From the NCBI GenBank assembly GCA_032358165.1, contig JAALGY010000019.1, positions 186,001 to 250,000 on the forward strand: a stretch of 64,000 nt of DNA. The letters run 5' to 3'. The notes below the pieces were generated by a model. The model saw only the letters and a program-made list of their open reading frames with translations, was not told the DNA's origin and made no database searches. The stretch is from Diplosphaera chodatii (taxonomy: Eukaryota; Chlorophyta; Trebouxiophyceae; Prasiolales; Stichococcaceae). Shown piece by piece: positions 24,001-40,678 of the stretch; the first letter of the stretch is position 1, and every line of letters starts with the position of its first letter. The position numbers were made by a program, and so were the translations under genes.

Positions 24001-26056
24001 AGCGCAGTCAGCTCAGCAACGGCAAAATTGTGATCATTTGAGGTGGAAGGCGTCCGCAGGAGCGCACGTCCAGCAGGGCGTCGCTGGTGAACAGGTCCAC
24101 GACGGCGGAGACGTCGGCGTCCGACAGCGGCAGCGCCTCCTGCTCCGAGTACGGTCGAAAGGAGTACAGCAGCCGCGGCCTGCCAGGGCCAGGCGGTCAT
24201 GTGAGCAGAAATATTGTCGAGTGCAGACGGCAGCCGGCGACTCAGTGAGATGGTTACAAGCCATCAGTACAACACCACTTTGCAACAACAGTTTCTATCA
24301 TAGTAGCGGTGGTTTCTGAGAGCCATCTTGCAAGTCTCCATGCTCTGCAGCTCATCTTCACACATGTCCCGCGATGTGGTCGGCGGGTACTGCAGTGGGG
24401 TACAAGGCCCGACCTGGTCCCAGCCTTGCGCGGCTGCTGCCGGGTGCCCGCCGCCCCAGCGGCCGCCGCCCGCTGCGCCGCCGCCACGTCGCGCAGCTCA
24501 TCTGCCATCGGCTCAGCGGCCGCCAGCAGCGCCTCCTCGGCGGCTGCTGGCACGTCCGCCGCACGCCCCGCGCCCCAGCGGCTACTGAGCATGTTCGGCT
24601 CCACATGCGCCTGCATGTTCCCCAGCTCTGCGGATCATAGCTACACGCAGGCATTACACTGTCACCTCAGGTTGCAAAGGCTGCGGTGCGATGCTGTAGG
24701 GATGACCGGCTCACTTGTGAGCGTGAATGCCCTCCGCTACCGACTAGCAGCATGCATGCCTGGGTGCTGCAGCAGACTCTGCATGACAGCCAGGCGCAAG
24801 CTGCCCTCATGCTGTCTCTGCAAAGTCCTCAGTCCAACTGGTGTCGGCGTGAGGGATGCTTGCCTCTGCTGCAGCTGGCGCAGCCGGTGATGCCGCTCGC
24901 GCTTGCTCAGCTGCAGACGGCGTGGAAGGCTGCAGCTGTCCAGTATTCTGGGTGCGCGGGGGACTGGGCCCAGACCCTGGCACGCTGTCGCGTCCTGATG
25001 ACGTAGGATGTCGCACGCCGCTGATGGATCTGCATCATTGCAAGCACACTACAGCGCCCACTGGGCAAGTTCGAAGTCTTGCCCGGCAGGCGACCTGCTA
25101 GCCCTGCATTCAATCTGGGAGGTTATACGAACAGGAGTGGCCTGGCTCTGACTAGCTATGGGCAGCCATGAAGCCTTTGCACCTGGGACCCTTGCTGCCA
25201 CGCAGGCGAGCAGCCGTGTTCTGAATAAATGCTGCGGAGGCCACAACGCCTGCGGGAGTGTGGACCCACATTGAGAGGAAGACACTCAGAGACCTGTTGG
25301 CTCCTAAGCGCGCCGTGCGACATCCACAGCAGTCTGACACCTTACCTTCAGGCACCCCGGTGTGTAAAGACACAAACCCTGCTGCGATCTGCCCACATTG
25401 CTCCTCCACTTGCAGCAGCATGCCGGCAGCAGGCGGGTGCCTGTGGCAGCAGCAGGCTCAGAAAGTGCAAGGTGATTGTGTTCATGGCTGTGTGCACTAA
25501 TGCAATGTTGGCACATTGCAGATGGACTCACGTGAGCAGGAACCGCTTGATCAGGCCGAAGCACTTGAGCACCACGGCCGGGCTGCAGCAGCACAGACAA
25601 GCCTCGCGTTTGCCGCCTGAGGATGAGGCTCAAGACGTTCGTGTCGGGAGCCAGAATGCTATATACTTGCAAAACGATCCTGTCAATGGCAGCACCTGAT
25701 CGGCCGCGCAGCAGCCCGGTCCAGGATCGCCTGATAAGCCTGATCGCCTCCAGATGGATCCACCAAGAACGCCTGCAGTGCATGGTTGGCATGGTTGCAG
25801 CCCTTCCGGTCGTTCGACGCCTTGCAGCAACATGAGCAACCGCCACATGCCATGCGTGATGGGTGAACAGCGACCTGCAGCAGCTGCATGGCACCAGCCT
25901 CGCCGCTGTCATTCTGAGGGTGTGTGCACTGTGCCACCAGGCGCATGAGTGCCGAGGATGACACCATCTTCGGCGACTTCTGGGAGTGTTTGAACCACTC
26001 AATGTGCGCCGCAACACCGCCGATGCCACCACATTGGTGCTGTGCCGGCCTCACAC
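18059..26056 (-). CDS. Large armadillo/HEAT-fold protein of an uncharacterised plant family (5' end approximate)
   Basis: Many short exons encode almost only amphipathic helices. In gene order: SPAVVLKCFGLIKRFLLT (25.6 kb), RRRAFDLLANLMVGAPSCK (23.7 kb), FRQWLRLLLFQLLTLAVQ (23.3 kb), VWDAALGCLLHMCCHDGG (23.0 kb), RANLFCVLFDQALAQLQQ (22.35 kb), DPLWERLKTLVYDVLSQLQS (21.6 kb), AQAWLLRLLVGAAQ (21.1 kb), a Gly/Ser-rich exon near 20.1 kb, RLVAATVELAAGWLSLALPS (19.6 kb), TRAALAALLLGRLAGDATEF (18.7 kb), and the last exon ending RLEAVQLGDGA. Blocks 2-5 are collinear with a land-plant armadillo-fold family I recall as AT3G12590-like (NRAYDVLFNLG; VWASALSCLLYFVCDRG; RRNLYLVLFDYVLHQINE). No enzymatic motif is visible. 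The start lies in or just upstream of the exon containing EWFKHSQKSPKMVSSSALMR near 25.95-26.05 kb. Exon boundaries are only partly resolved. Confidence 0.65.
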
Positions 26057-26469
26057 CCAGCCATCACCCGTTACACAAGTCTGATTGCATGGTCTGCAAG
26101 TATAGACTGCAATCGACAGAACCGCGTCTGGGGCTCCGTGCAATCAATTCTGTAAACGGTCGTGCATCTGTCTCCATGTCGTCGATCTGGGACCGACCAG
26201 CGTAGCATGGGACAGCATGCTGCTGGCCCAATGCACTCAAAACTTGCTTGCAAACCAGACTGTCTAGACACTGAACATCATTCAGACATGAGCTGTTTGC
26301 TGGTACCGTGACCTGGCGCATGCAGCGACTGAGCGCCATAGTTGGGGTTGAAATCTTGAGGAATTTGCCACCGCCTCCTGCTGCGATAGCCCGCCACGTG
26401 CAGATACTGGCCAGTGGCTTGATGTGGGGATCGTGCATGCACGCAGAGACCTGCAGCAGGCCGCTGGGC
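26057..26469. promoter_or_regulatory. Divergent promoter region between the armadillo-fold gene and gyrB
   Basis: Head-to-head spacer of roughly 400 bp. An unresolved first exon of the minus-strand gene may lie here. No core promoter motif recognised. Confidence 0.35.
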
Positions 26470-31178
<4,709 letters not shown>

Positions 31179-31868
31179 GGGCGTGTGCGGCAGCGTCATA
31201 GCGCCACTCAGCAGGCAGCCCCAGCGATTTTGGCGCACAGGGACGCCCGCAGGATGCGCGGTGTGCCGGCAGGCATTGCAACATGGCCGGCTGCATTGCT
31301 TGCCACAGACCGCTGGCAGCTCGCATGGCTCGTGTGCGCACAGCTTCAACCCCTGGCGCACCACACTACCTGTGCGCCGTGCAGCAGGAGGGCAGCATCC
31401 TACTGACAGCATTTGACAGCAAGAACTTGGAGTATGAAGACCGTCCGCAACATCGGCTTTGCGACTATACACACAGCACTTCCTGTATTTCGTCACGAAA
31501 GAGTGCTCAACTCACGCATGTACATTCAGACAGCGCCGTGTGACAAACGACAATATGAAACACGTCAGCTCCAGCAAGCTTGGCTGTTTCGACACTGGGA
31601 CATTTGCCAAGCTTAACAACCCTGCACTCCTTCGAACATGTGCATGCCCGCCCTGCATTGTCCTCTGTTCACTCTGTTCATTGCCGCCCAGCGCTGCCCG
31701 CCTGCGTCACAAGCCTGCACCGCTAAGTCCCGACAACTGTTCTGTGTCGCGTTATTGACCTTATCTCCCGACTCTGCAGCTGTGCAGTGCTGCTTCAGCC
31801 TGAACAGCAGTCCATCTTGGCAGCAGATCGGCAGACCTTACCATCGAATTTTCTGACAGCACAGCGTC
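31179..31868. promoter_or_regulatory. Intergenic region between gyrB and the next plus-strand gene
   Basis: 690 bp containing the gyrB 3' UTR and the promoter of the presequence-bearing membrane protein. No ORF, repeat or clear signal recognised. Confidence 0.45.
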
Positions 31869-33340
31869 ATGAGGCGCCTTGTCAGCCACCTCAGACCGCT
31901 GGTGGACGAGGGCGTCGCTGCTCAAATGCGCAGCTTCTCTAGGTGCGGATGCCATCGCAGGATCCGCTGGCGGCCATGCCGCACAATCATGTATAGAACC
32001 TGATGCCGGTCAGGCCATGGTCGACGACGGAGTCAAACAACAACGACAACAATCAAAGAGGTGATTCCTGCCTGACGTACGTGTTTGCAGGACCTCGCAG
32101 CTTCCGGCGCCCGCAGGCGTCCGGCCGCAGATGCCACAGCGGACGCCCCGGACGTCTCCGCCTGTAGCGCAGCCGGCGGCCACGCCGCAGTCAGCTGCCG
32201 GTGCGGCTGCCGCGCCGGACGCCTCTGGTGCAGCGGCGGACGCCGGCGGCGCGGCCTCTATGCCAGCGAGTGCTGCTTCGGCGGCAGATGCTGGCGGCGC
32301 GGCGTCCGCGGTGTCTGCAGCAGAGGCAGAGCAGGCAGCAATGCAGCGCGAGACAGCGAAAGCAGGTGAGATTGTGTTTAGCTCGCTGAAGGCACTGTTT
32401 GTTGCTTTGCGCCAACTAGTCTGTGTGCCCATATGCAGTCTGCCTGCAGCAAATGTCACGAAGTCAAATGCATAATAGATGATTGCTGCCTCTTGCTGTA
32501 CAGTCACGCAGAGCTTTCTATTTCCGTGGGAGCGGCGGCAGTTCTCTGAGGATAACAAGGGTCTCAAAACATGGGAGAAGCTGTACTGGGGTGTGTTTGT
32601 GACAGCCATTGCTGCGCTGCTGTTCTCACGCATCATGACGCCAACTCCAGTCGCAGAGCCGGTGAGCTTGCATGATGCATGTAGCACTAACATTGCCGGT
32701 GACAGATGGTGGCCACGCCCCTGTTGCCACTCATCATCATCATGTGCCAACAGCATGGCAACTGTGTGGAAACAATGGGTAGACGCAGTAATGTTTTGAC
32801 ATGTGGCCTCTGCGGATGCCACTTCACCGTCCGTTGGGACACCTGCACAGCGCTCCGGCTGCCGCACATGCCACTAAGGTTGACTTCAAGGGGCTGTCAC
32901 ATGCGCACGCTGCCAGCCGATGAGGTCTTTTGGGGGCTGCACAGGTGGTGGACGATGGCAAGGAGCAGAAAAAGCAGGAGATGGCGCGCGCCATCCTGGC
33001 CGGCAACACCAGCTTCATCAACGACAACGCCGACGTGTTCGAGGGGCTGTCGCCGGCGGAGATCGAGGAGTACGTGGCCCAGGCCACGAAGGGGGCCTCG
33101 TCGTCAGACCCCTTTGAGGTTCGGATGCCCAAATGCTTGTTGCTTGCGTGCTCGTGGATGCTCAGGGGCTGCTGGAAGCGAGGTCCGCCACGTCCCTCAG
33201 ACTGCCGAGTTGCAGGTCATGGCCGTGATGTTGCAAGCTTCTGCGAACGAAAGGTCAACGTCACATTGGTTGTGCAGGGGATGAGCCCCGAGGAAATCAA
33301 TGCATACATCGAGCAACATGGGACACCAGCCGGTGCATGA
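31869..33340 (+). CDS. Small single-pass membrane protein with mitochondrial-type presequence
   Basis: Exons 31869-31942, 32091-32365, 32504-32661, 32945-33118, 33278-33340 sum to 744 nt (247 aa). The N-terminus MRRLVSHLRPLVDEGVAAQM and following RSFSR has the Arg-rich, acid-poor look of a mitochondrial presequence. About 80 residues of Ala/Pro-rich linker follow. The conserved-looking core is FLFPWERRQFSEDNKGLKTW, then WGVFVTAIAALLFSRI (one helix), then a charged stretch EQKKQEMARAILAGNTSF and two related motifs LSPAEIEEYV and MSPEEINAYI. The architecture (short N-domain, one helix, charged C-domain) is compatible with an inner-membrane respiratory-complex accessory subunit such as the NDUFB11/ESSS type, but similarity is too weak to call. 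Confidence 0.75.
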
Positions 33341-33752
33341 TGCTGCGCTCTTAGCGATGGCGCGCCGGCAGCGCACAGGCCACCTCAGTAGGATCAGATG
33401 CTTGGTTGAAAGATTTCAGTGTCAGTGCTTGGTCGTAAGCGCTAGTGTCAATGTTGCACAGGGTGCATGCGCAGAATTTGATGTAAACGAAAGAGGAACA
33501 TCTGACGGCCGGCCTTCGGTTGAAAGCCGTCCCTTTCAGCTGCATGCGAACGGCTGTGCCCCCCTGAGCAACGCAGCAACACAGCAGGTTGACCACAAGA
33601 CCATTTGCACCCGTTCCATTGTCAAGCAGCAGCATCAAGCAGAGTGTCCTGTATTTGGCAGCAGTTTGCATTGCAATCATCGTGAACCATTTGCTATACA
33701 TACCCATCACACCTGTCGAACTTCTTGTAACGCCTCTGGACATCTCGTGATC
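33341..33752. promoter_or_regulatory. Intergenic region with TGTAA signal; RPN13 promoter
   Basis: TGTAA at 33482-33486 is a candidate poly(A) signal for the upstream gene, 142 nt past its stop. The remainder must hold the RPN13 promoter; no core element recognised. Confidence 0.4.
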
Positions 33753-36017
33753 ATGAGCGAAGTACAGTTTCGTGCTGGTCGCATGACGCTGTCCGGTGCG
33801 CAGCTGGTGGCGGACACGCGGAAGGGTCTGGTGCAGCTTTCACAGGTGGTGCGCCCACCCGCTTTGAACGTGCTTGAAAGCGATGCGCCTACGGCGCTGC
33901 TGCCATTCAACATTGTACTGTGATGTGAAAAAGTGTGTTTTGTTGGTGCAGGCGGAGGGTGGCGCCGTGCGGCTGCGGTGGAGCACTAGAGTTGGTGCTG
34001 CCGCATCTGGTGCGCCTGAGCTTGACGAGACGCTGACAGCAGCAAGTCTCGAGAAGGTGCCTCGGCCGGGGGCCCGGATCCTGGCGCTACACTGCACAGG
34101 CAGACAAAGCCAGTTCTTTTGGTGAGCAATCGCAGCCCATGGCTTTCTTTTGCATTCAACACACGCTCAAGGCCGTTGCAAGGACGATGGTCAGCATGCC
34201 CTCGTCGAGGAAGAGGGTCAACGCTGAGCTCGCACAGCATATCTGCAGGCTGCAGGAGCCGGCGTCGTATAGCGAAGATGCACTGTGCGACCGCATCAAA
34301 CAGCTCCTGGCGGTGCCAGGTCATCAGCATGCCATTGCTGCATGCATGATACGGATACGGCGAGCAGTGCATGCAAATTTATGTAGAGCTGTGATCGAAG
34401 TTCACGTGTGGCTGCTCTCGTGCAACTACATGCATGCACTGTGCAGCTTCTGAGCAGGCAGCACAGCAGCCCGCATCTGCAGAGGCCGCCGCGCCATCAG
34501 CAGCAGCAGCAGCAGCGGTGTCGCAGCCGGCGGCGCACCCTGCACAGGTGGCACAGTCGCAGGGGGCTACACAAAGCCCTGTAGCCAGCGGCGTCGCCCA
34601 GACGCCTACTGGCATGTCGTACAGGTACTTGTGCAGAGCACACTGCTGCCGTCCCGGCGTCCAAGGATGACGAGTGTCTTGTCTGAATGCGCATGACGGC
34701 CCGCATGCAGACTTGATGCACAGTCACCGATCAGGGCGTGTGTTGATCAGATGGTTGTGGCTTGAGTTTTGTAAGATCTGGTGATGTCGCTGTATGCCCT
34801 GCAGCCAGGCAGCAGGGCGCCCTGGGCGCATCGATGCCGCGCAGCTTGCAGCTGCTCTCGGGTGAGTTGTGCCGAGGGAGAGCTCATTCTGCAGAGAGAC
34901 ACCTTGAGGTGCCAGTCCTCACGAACGAGCGTATCGCATGCCAAGTCGGCTCCATAGGCTGTATCTGGAGCCGAATGCACCATTGGGATGGTTTCAAGAT
35001 CTGTGCCGCAGGAACCTGAGTGGTGCCGGCATGGGCAGCGGGTCTGGCGGCACTACAGGGCTGGACCACCAGGCCATGATGCGGCAGCAGATGGAGCAGC
35101 AGCTGCGGGAGATGCAGGTGACCCCTGCCGTCCAGCAGTGACCATCAAGCAGGCAGATGCAGGGGCAGGTGCATCAAGGTCAAGGCACAGTGCGGGCAGT
35201 CAACATAATGCAGCAGTCTGATGGTCTGCTGCGGAGACAGTTACCACCTTGACGCTGCTGCCTCGACGGTGCAGCGGGCAGCGGAGGCGGGACCGGGGCT
35301 TGCCGAGGTGCTGACGCCCGAGGTGACGGTGCCGCTGGTGCTGTCTGACGACGCCGCCCTGGAGCGGCTGGCGCCCTTCCTGCCCGAGCAGCACAGGTGA
35401 CCCACTGGGCTGCATGCAGAAGTCACAGCCTGTCTGTGCATGTCCGCCCCCTCAGCTACATTTCGCCGGCTGCTTTCGGTGTATGCCGTCACAGCGTGTT
35501 ACGTGCCGAGCACATGCTGTGATCGGTGTGTTTTTACTGGTGGAAATCACCACTACCTAACCTACCCCACGACTGAGACGCTCTGCATGCACCGGACAGG
35601 ACACGAGAGCACCTGGTGGCGACGCTGCAGAGCCCGCAGCTCCGCCGCACGCTGGACGTCTTCTCCGCAGCCCTTGTGTCGGGGCGCCTGGACCTCCGCC
35701 ACTTTGGGCTAGATCCCCAGGTGGGGCATCCCCCGGATCATTCGTGCCTGGTGGACTAGTCTGGTGTTGTGGGGCACGTGCGCACGACAGCAAATGCAAG
35801 TAACAGCAAGGCGCTTATCGCTGGCAGCGCACTTACTAACAGCAGGAAGCTTGGCCGCGGACAGGCCCAGAGCAGACAGACTTACATAGTTACAGACGCC
35901 GTGACATAGTGAACTGTGGCTGCTCTGATGCAGGGGTTCTCGGTGGCAGATTTCCTGGCATCGGTGCAGGCCGCCGCCGACAAGGCGGAACGTGACGGCG
36001 CCAACAGCGGCTCGTGA
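33753..36017 (+). CDS. RPN13: 26S proteasome ubiquitin receptor RPN13 (ADRM1)
   Basis: Binds ubiquitin on proteasome substrates and recruits the UCH37-type deubiquitinase. Nine exons (33753-33845, 33952-34121, 34249-34319, 34447-34624, 34805-34861, 35012-35117, 35275-35396, 35600-35720, 35934-36017) sum to 1002 nt (333 aa). The Pru domain reads VQFRAGRMTLSGAQLVADTR, KGLVQLSQ, RILALHCTGRQSQFFWLQEP. A Gln/Ala-rich linker follows. The C-terminal DEUBAD-type domain includes LAEVLTPEVTVPLVLSDDAA, LERLAPFLPE, LVATLQSPQLRRTLDVFSAA and LRHFGLDPQGFSVADFLASV. The order and spacing match ADRM1. Exon 7 start at 35275 was chosen because nearer acceptors put stops in frame. Confidence 0.95.
34498..34515. 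repeat. (CAG)6 in the RPN13 linker
   Basis: Six CAG units read in the GCA frame as poly-Ala in the low-complexity linker. Confidence 0.9.
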
Positions 36018-36286
36018 CGCATGTCATCGAGCTTGCAGATAGTGTACTCTTGGGGATTCGAGGGTGCAGTGCACTGGTAGAACAAGCTGTGGACTGCCTG
36101 GATCTCTGCGTGCACGTGACCTCAAACCTCGGAAACTGCCGACCGATGACTCGAGTCCGTCGAGTCAACACGCCAGGGCAAACCTCGCTTCGTTTGCACG
36201 TACTGCTTTCTTGACCCACCAGCAACCTTTTGTTGCCGTTGCTCGGCCGCGACGACCCTGTGACGAATGCTGCACCAGCGATCGGT
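36018..36286. promoter_or_regulatory. RPN13-ODC spacer
   Basis: A short spacer (269 bp) between same-strand genes; it must hold the RPN13 3' UTR and the ODC promoter. No signal recognised. Confidence 0.4.
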
Positions 36287-39084
36287 ATGCTGTCGGGCCA
36301 CGGTGGCACTCTCAGTGGTCGTCTGACCCGCGTTGCCAAGCCGGCTGCGCACGCCGCGTCCGAACTCAGCACCATATCAGAAGCGAAATGGTCGAGCTAC
36401 CGACGGAAGCAGCTCCTGAAGCCGCTGCATCAGCAGCAGCCGGCGCCCTCAGATATGATGGCGCGGCTGTCGGCGGCGCCCCTGCGCAGCACGGTGGAGC
36501 AGTACGCCAGGGATTTGATTCAGGAGCACACGCTGGAGGACACGTTCTGGATCGTCGACCTCGGGACGGTGCAGAAAATGAAACAGGACTGGGACACCAG
36601 GTGCGAGTGGCGTCGGTGCTCTGCAAGTGCAGCACCCAGATCCTGGAGTCGAATAACCAATCGAATGACCGAATAGCTTATACATGCCGCACCCCACTGA
36701 ATGGAGAAAACCGAATTTCACCGTGTATCATGGACGCCTGCAGCCTGCCACGGGTCCAGCCGCACTACGCCGTCAAGTGCAACCCGAATGCCGCCATCAT
36801 CGCCACACTGGCAGCCGCCGGCGCCTCCTTCGACTGTGCCTCGCAGCATGTGAGCTTCCTAACAGGTTTTCAGGTCGACTGGGTTCGAAACGCCCACGAC
36901 ACATAAGAAAGTGGTCCATTTGATAGCAGGCGCAATGCACACGCGCCCCGCCCGCAAAAGAGGATGCTTCCCCTCCCGCAGGAGATGCAGCTGGTGCTGG
37001 ATGCGGGCGTGTCGCCAGACCGCATCATCTTTGCGCACCCATGCAAGGTAGGACATCTGAGACATGGTGCAGAGTGACAATGGGCACAAACGTGCTATGA
37101 CCGCTTGACGCTCAGGCTGCCGGGCGTGCGCTCATGTGTGAGATTCTTGCCTGCGCACGCTGCAGATGCCGGCGCACCTGCGCTTCGCCGCTGCAGCCGG
37201 CGTGACACTCACCACCTTCGACACCGCACACGAGCTGCAGAAGATCGCCACCCTGCACCCTACGACAGGTCTGACATGCCACCGTGGGCAATGTCCAGAC
37301 TTGTCCGTGTGGGTGGTGTATACATATCACATGAGGCATGCAGACAAGGGGGAAGTAGTCGGATGATCTGAACAGAGCAGAAATCATTCCTGATATGATT
37401 GCAGATGTGCTGCTGCGCATCCGGGCGGACGACGCCTCGGCGCGCTGCCAGCTGGGCAACAAGTACGGCTGCGAGCCGGGCGACGACGCTGTGGCCATGC
37501 TGCGGGCGGCCCGCGAGTTCCGCCTGAACGTTGTGGGCGTCAGCTTCCATGTGGTAATGGATGCTGCTGGCCTGGTAATGGATGCTGTTGGCCTAGATCA
37601 TTAGCATCGTAGCGACATCCGATATGTCAAGCTGTGCTGCAGCAAGATAATGAAAGCGCTGGTATGCCGTGTACGCCAGGGTGCGAGAGAGGAAGTTCAT
37701 GCAGCGACCTGCAAACCCATCTGCGCTGCTGTGCTGCAGGGGAGCGGCGCCAAGGATCCTGCGGCCTTTGCAGCCGCCATCGCCAAGGCGCGGGCAGTGT
37801 GCGACGCCGGCACGGCGCTGGGTTTCGACATGGACACCGTGGACATCGGCGGCGGTTATGTCAGCTGCGCAGAGCCAGGTGTGTAAGTGCAGCAGCACCT
37901 GGACTGGAACGAGGCATCAACAACTGACGTGAAGGGGTGCGCACGTGAAGGGGTGCGCACGTCGCTTGGCATTACTATATATGAGGACAGAGGCGTCAGT
38001 CGATAGCGGTGGGTTGCAGCCGTCGTCAAACAGCACAAAGTCACTTTGATTTCCTGCTTGTACACTTTGCCTGCCGGATGCAGGTGGCCATGATGGCGGC
38101 GCCATGGGGACTGCAGTGCCGGCGGCCATCAACGAGGCACTGGCGCGGCACTTCCCCTCACCAAGGACGCGCGTCATCGGCGAGCCGGGGCGGTACATGG
38201 TGCAGGACGCCGCCGCCATCGTGTGCGCAATCAACGGCGTGCGGCCGCGGCACGCCCTGGTGTGTGTGCATGCATGCATGGTGCAGCTGCACACCAAGAT
38301 GTGATACCGCAATCCAGCCATAGCATGATGGCTGCTGAGATTTGTGGTGGCAGACTGCAAGTGCTTCAGCAATGCTGACGAGCATCCACAAAGAGCCAGT
38401 CTTCATGGTCACGAGCTCAAATCTTTCAGTAGGATGGCAAGGAGCACCGCGACTACTGGATCAGCGACGGCCTGTATGGCGCCTTCAACAGCATCCAGGT
38501 GCTGCTGTGGCCTGCCGCTGCATCTGCTCACCACGTGCAGCTGTAACATCAAGCATTTCACTGATGTTCATGCGAGCAACAACACAGCTGATCTTGTGGC
38601 CCTGCTGCTGTAGCGTGACTTTGCAACTGTGGAGGCAAATCCGCTGCGGACAGGCGGTGGGGCACACGCAGCCAAGCAGCCCCTGCTCAGCAGCACCATT
38701 TTTGGACCAACCTGCGATGGTGAGGCTGTCAACCTCCTGCAGTTGTGTCGGGACTCCTGATGGGTACTTCCCATCACCAAAGACGCCACTGTTTGCAAGG
38801 CGATGCATCCGATGGGCGAGAACTTACTTGGGCATAGTAAATACTGTGGCTGGTGTGATGCAGGTGTACGTCTCCCTTTTTGCGTTGCCACAGGAGCGTT
38901 ACCCTTGATGTTCCCTGTGAGTGCAGGCATGGACGTGGTGCAGCCCGCCTGCCTGCTGCCGGCGCTGCAGCCGGGGCGCGACTGGCTGCTGTTCAGGCAG
39001 ATGGGTGCATACACCACCGCGGGCGCCTGCGACTTCAACGGCTTCAACGTCTCGGCAGGCGTGCCAATGCACTACGTTTACTGA
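36287..39084 (+). CDS. ODC: Ornithine decarboxylase
   Basis: PLP-dependent fold-III decarboxylase making putrescine, the first step of polyamine synthesis. Exons 36287-36600, 36744-36849, 36982-37047, 37166-37268, 37405-37553, 37740-37878, 38084-38259, 38433-38498, 38614-38719, 38927-39084 sum to 1383 nt (460 aa). Landmarks: HYAVKCNPN with the PLP lysine, SFDCAS, FAHPCK, VGVSFHVGSG, DTVDIGGGY, VIGEPGRYMVQDAA, DYWISDGLYGAFNS, SSTIFGPTCDGMD with the catalytic Cys, and FRQMGAYTTAGACDFNGF. All match eukaryotic ODC rather than arginine or diaminopimelate decarboxylase. No transit peptide, so cytosolic. The donor of exon 5 is tandemly duplicated 21 nt downstream; its use would insert VMDAAGL into the active-site SFHVGSG loop. 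Start chosen as the in-frame ATG nearest the conserved part. Confidence 0.95.
37553..37594 (+). repeat. 21-bp tandem duplication of an ODC splice donor
   Basis: GGTAATGGATGCTGCTGGCC+T is repeated at 37574-37594 with one mismatch. Both copies offer a GTAATG donor. The distal donor extends exon 5 by 21 nt in frame. Confidence 0.9.
37927..37958. repeat. 16-bp perfect tandem repeat (2 copies) in an ODC intron
   Basis: Unit ACGTGAAGGGGTGCGC occurs at 37927-37942 and 37943-37958, just after exon 6. Confidence 0.95.
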
Positions 39085-39347
39085 CATGAGGACTACAACA
39101 CTGAAGAAGGATTTGCTACTGCTTGATGTCAGCCCTGGATTTTTAGGGTTTGAGATCAACGTCAAATGCGCTTGTTCCAGTGTTGACACCCTCGACACTG
39201 CATCTGCAAGATATCTGCGATGGATTGGGCAATGCCACTATCGTAGAGTGCAAGCCGCGCTCTTTATCAGATGACAGACGATATCTGGAGCCCAGTCAAT
39301 GCTGCTGCTGTCCACAGTGTTCCCACCCTAATCAATTCAGGCTGAGC

Positions 39348-40678
39348 TCAGTCCAGCCGCGGCAATCGCCACAGCCCATCTGTCAGGAAGTGCAGGTTAT
39401 CAACGCCAATGCCCTTGTTGATCTCCCGCATGTCCTTGGTGGACATCTTGGTGATGCCCACTGCCATCGCATGCTCCTTGCCCTCTGCATAGATTGCCAC
39501 CGGCGCATCTGCATCCACCTGCACCACACAACGCGCTCCGTTGCCACCTCCAGAGACCATATGGATGGTGGCCGGTGGCAGGCAGCAGGGATGGCAGCAC
39601 GCTGCTGCACAGGGCACAAGTGCAATAGCAGGAGACAGGTCACAGAGCGTCAGCGAGCAGTGCTCTGGGACTGCAGTATCGGCTGCGAGAAGTCAGCGAT
39701 GGCACCTGGCCGTTCTGGCGCCGCACCTCTGTATGGATGGTGGCGCCAGGCGATGTCAGCCCCGGGCACATGATGTTCGCGCCCTGTAGCACGAACTTGA
39801 TTGCGCCCGTGTCTACCCGCAGCTTGTTCTGCAGTCGCAGCAGTCGAGGCAGTTGACAGGTTGCACGCTTGGGTCCCACCTCAGCCTCCATGACCCACGC
39901 CCTTGTATGTGCCTTGCCAGAGGGCAGGCCGGCACGATGCAGGATCAGAGCATATGCGGAAGCTATCACAACTGTCATGAAGGTCACTAGCCGTGCATGC
40001 ATCATCAATACTCGGTTTCTGCTTCGCAAGCACTCACCATCATCTGCGGATATTGATGCAGCAGGCGCAGGGTTGGAAACCATGGACCATCGCGCTGCGC
40101 AAAGAATAGCGGCTGGCCCCCAATGATGACGATTTGCACATGGTCCGGACTGCGTGCAAGCAGCAGCATACCGTTTGAATGATCATACTGCAAGCCTGCG
40201 CAGCTGACACAGCAAGCAACCCTTGGCATCTTGGTATGTTAAGCAGCTGCCTCATGCATACCATTTGCCAACGCAGATCTGCTCCTTCTTCGGCAGCAAG
40301 ATGTCGATGACACCGGAGGACTCAAGCCACGGATACGCATCAATGACCTTGGCTGCGCATGCATGCCATTGAGGGCGTTAATGGTGGAAGACATCACGTT
40401 GCATGTCCAAAATTCAACACCAAGGGCGCCAATCCCAGCATGACACGCTCCATGCATACCTCTGATGTTGCGCTGCACTGATGATTTGACCTGATTTTGT
40501 GAGCTGCATCACCATACGTGCATGTCAGCGCATACGCATGTCGGTTGATGAGCGGCGCCCGTGTGTGCATGCCCGACTACCCGCCACCCAGCAACAAGGG
40601 TGTCCAAGTCCCATATGCGATAGAGGACCGGAACATCTGTCACCTGATCTCATTGGCGGTGAACTTTTTGAACAGCAT
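39348..40678 (-). CDS. MCTS1: Translation reinitiation/recycling factor MCTS1 (PUA domain)
   Basis: Partner of DENR in recycling 40S subunits and reinitiation; the PUA domain contacts the 40S/tRNA. Exons (minus) 40678-40644, 40503-40460, 40352-40262, 40149-40038, 39828-39727, 39518-39348 sum to 555 nt (184 aa), close to animal MCTS1 (181 aa). The start reads [13 protein letters not shown], then [65 protein letters not shown]. The PUA part is [20 protein letters not shown] and [17 protein letters not shown], ending [10 protein letters not shown]. Tail-to-tail with ODC (263 bp apart) and head-to-head with mL53, so two translation genes share a promoter region. Confidence 0.96.

Noticed and set aside
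31869..33340. Firm call as NDUFB11/ESSS
   Set aside because: Only the one-helix architecture agrees; no diagnostic sequence could be matched by eye.
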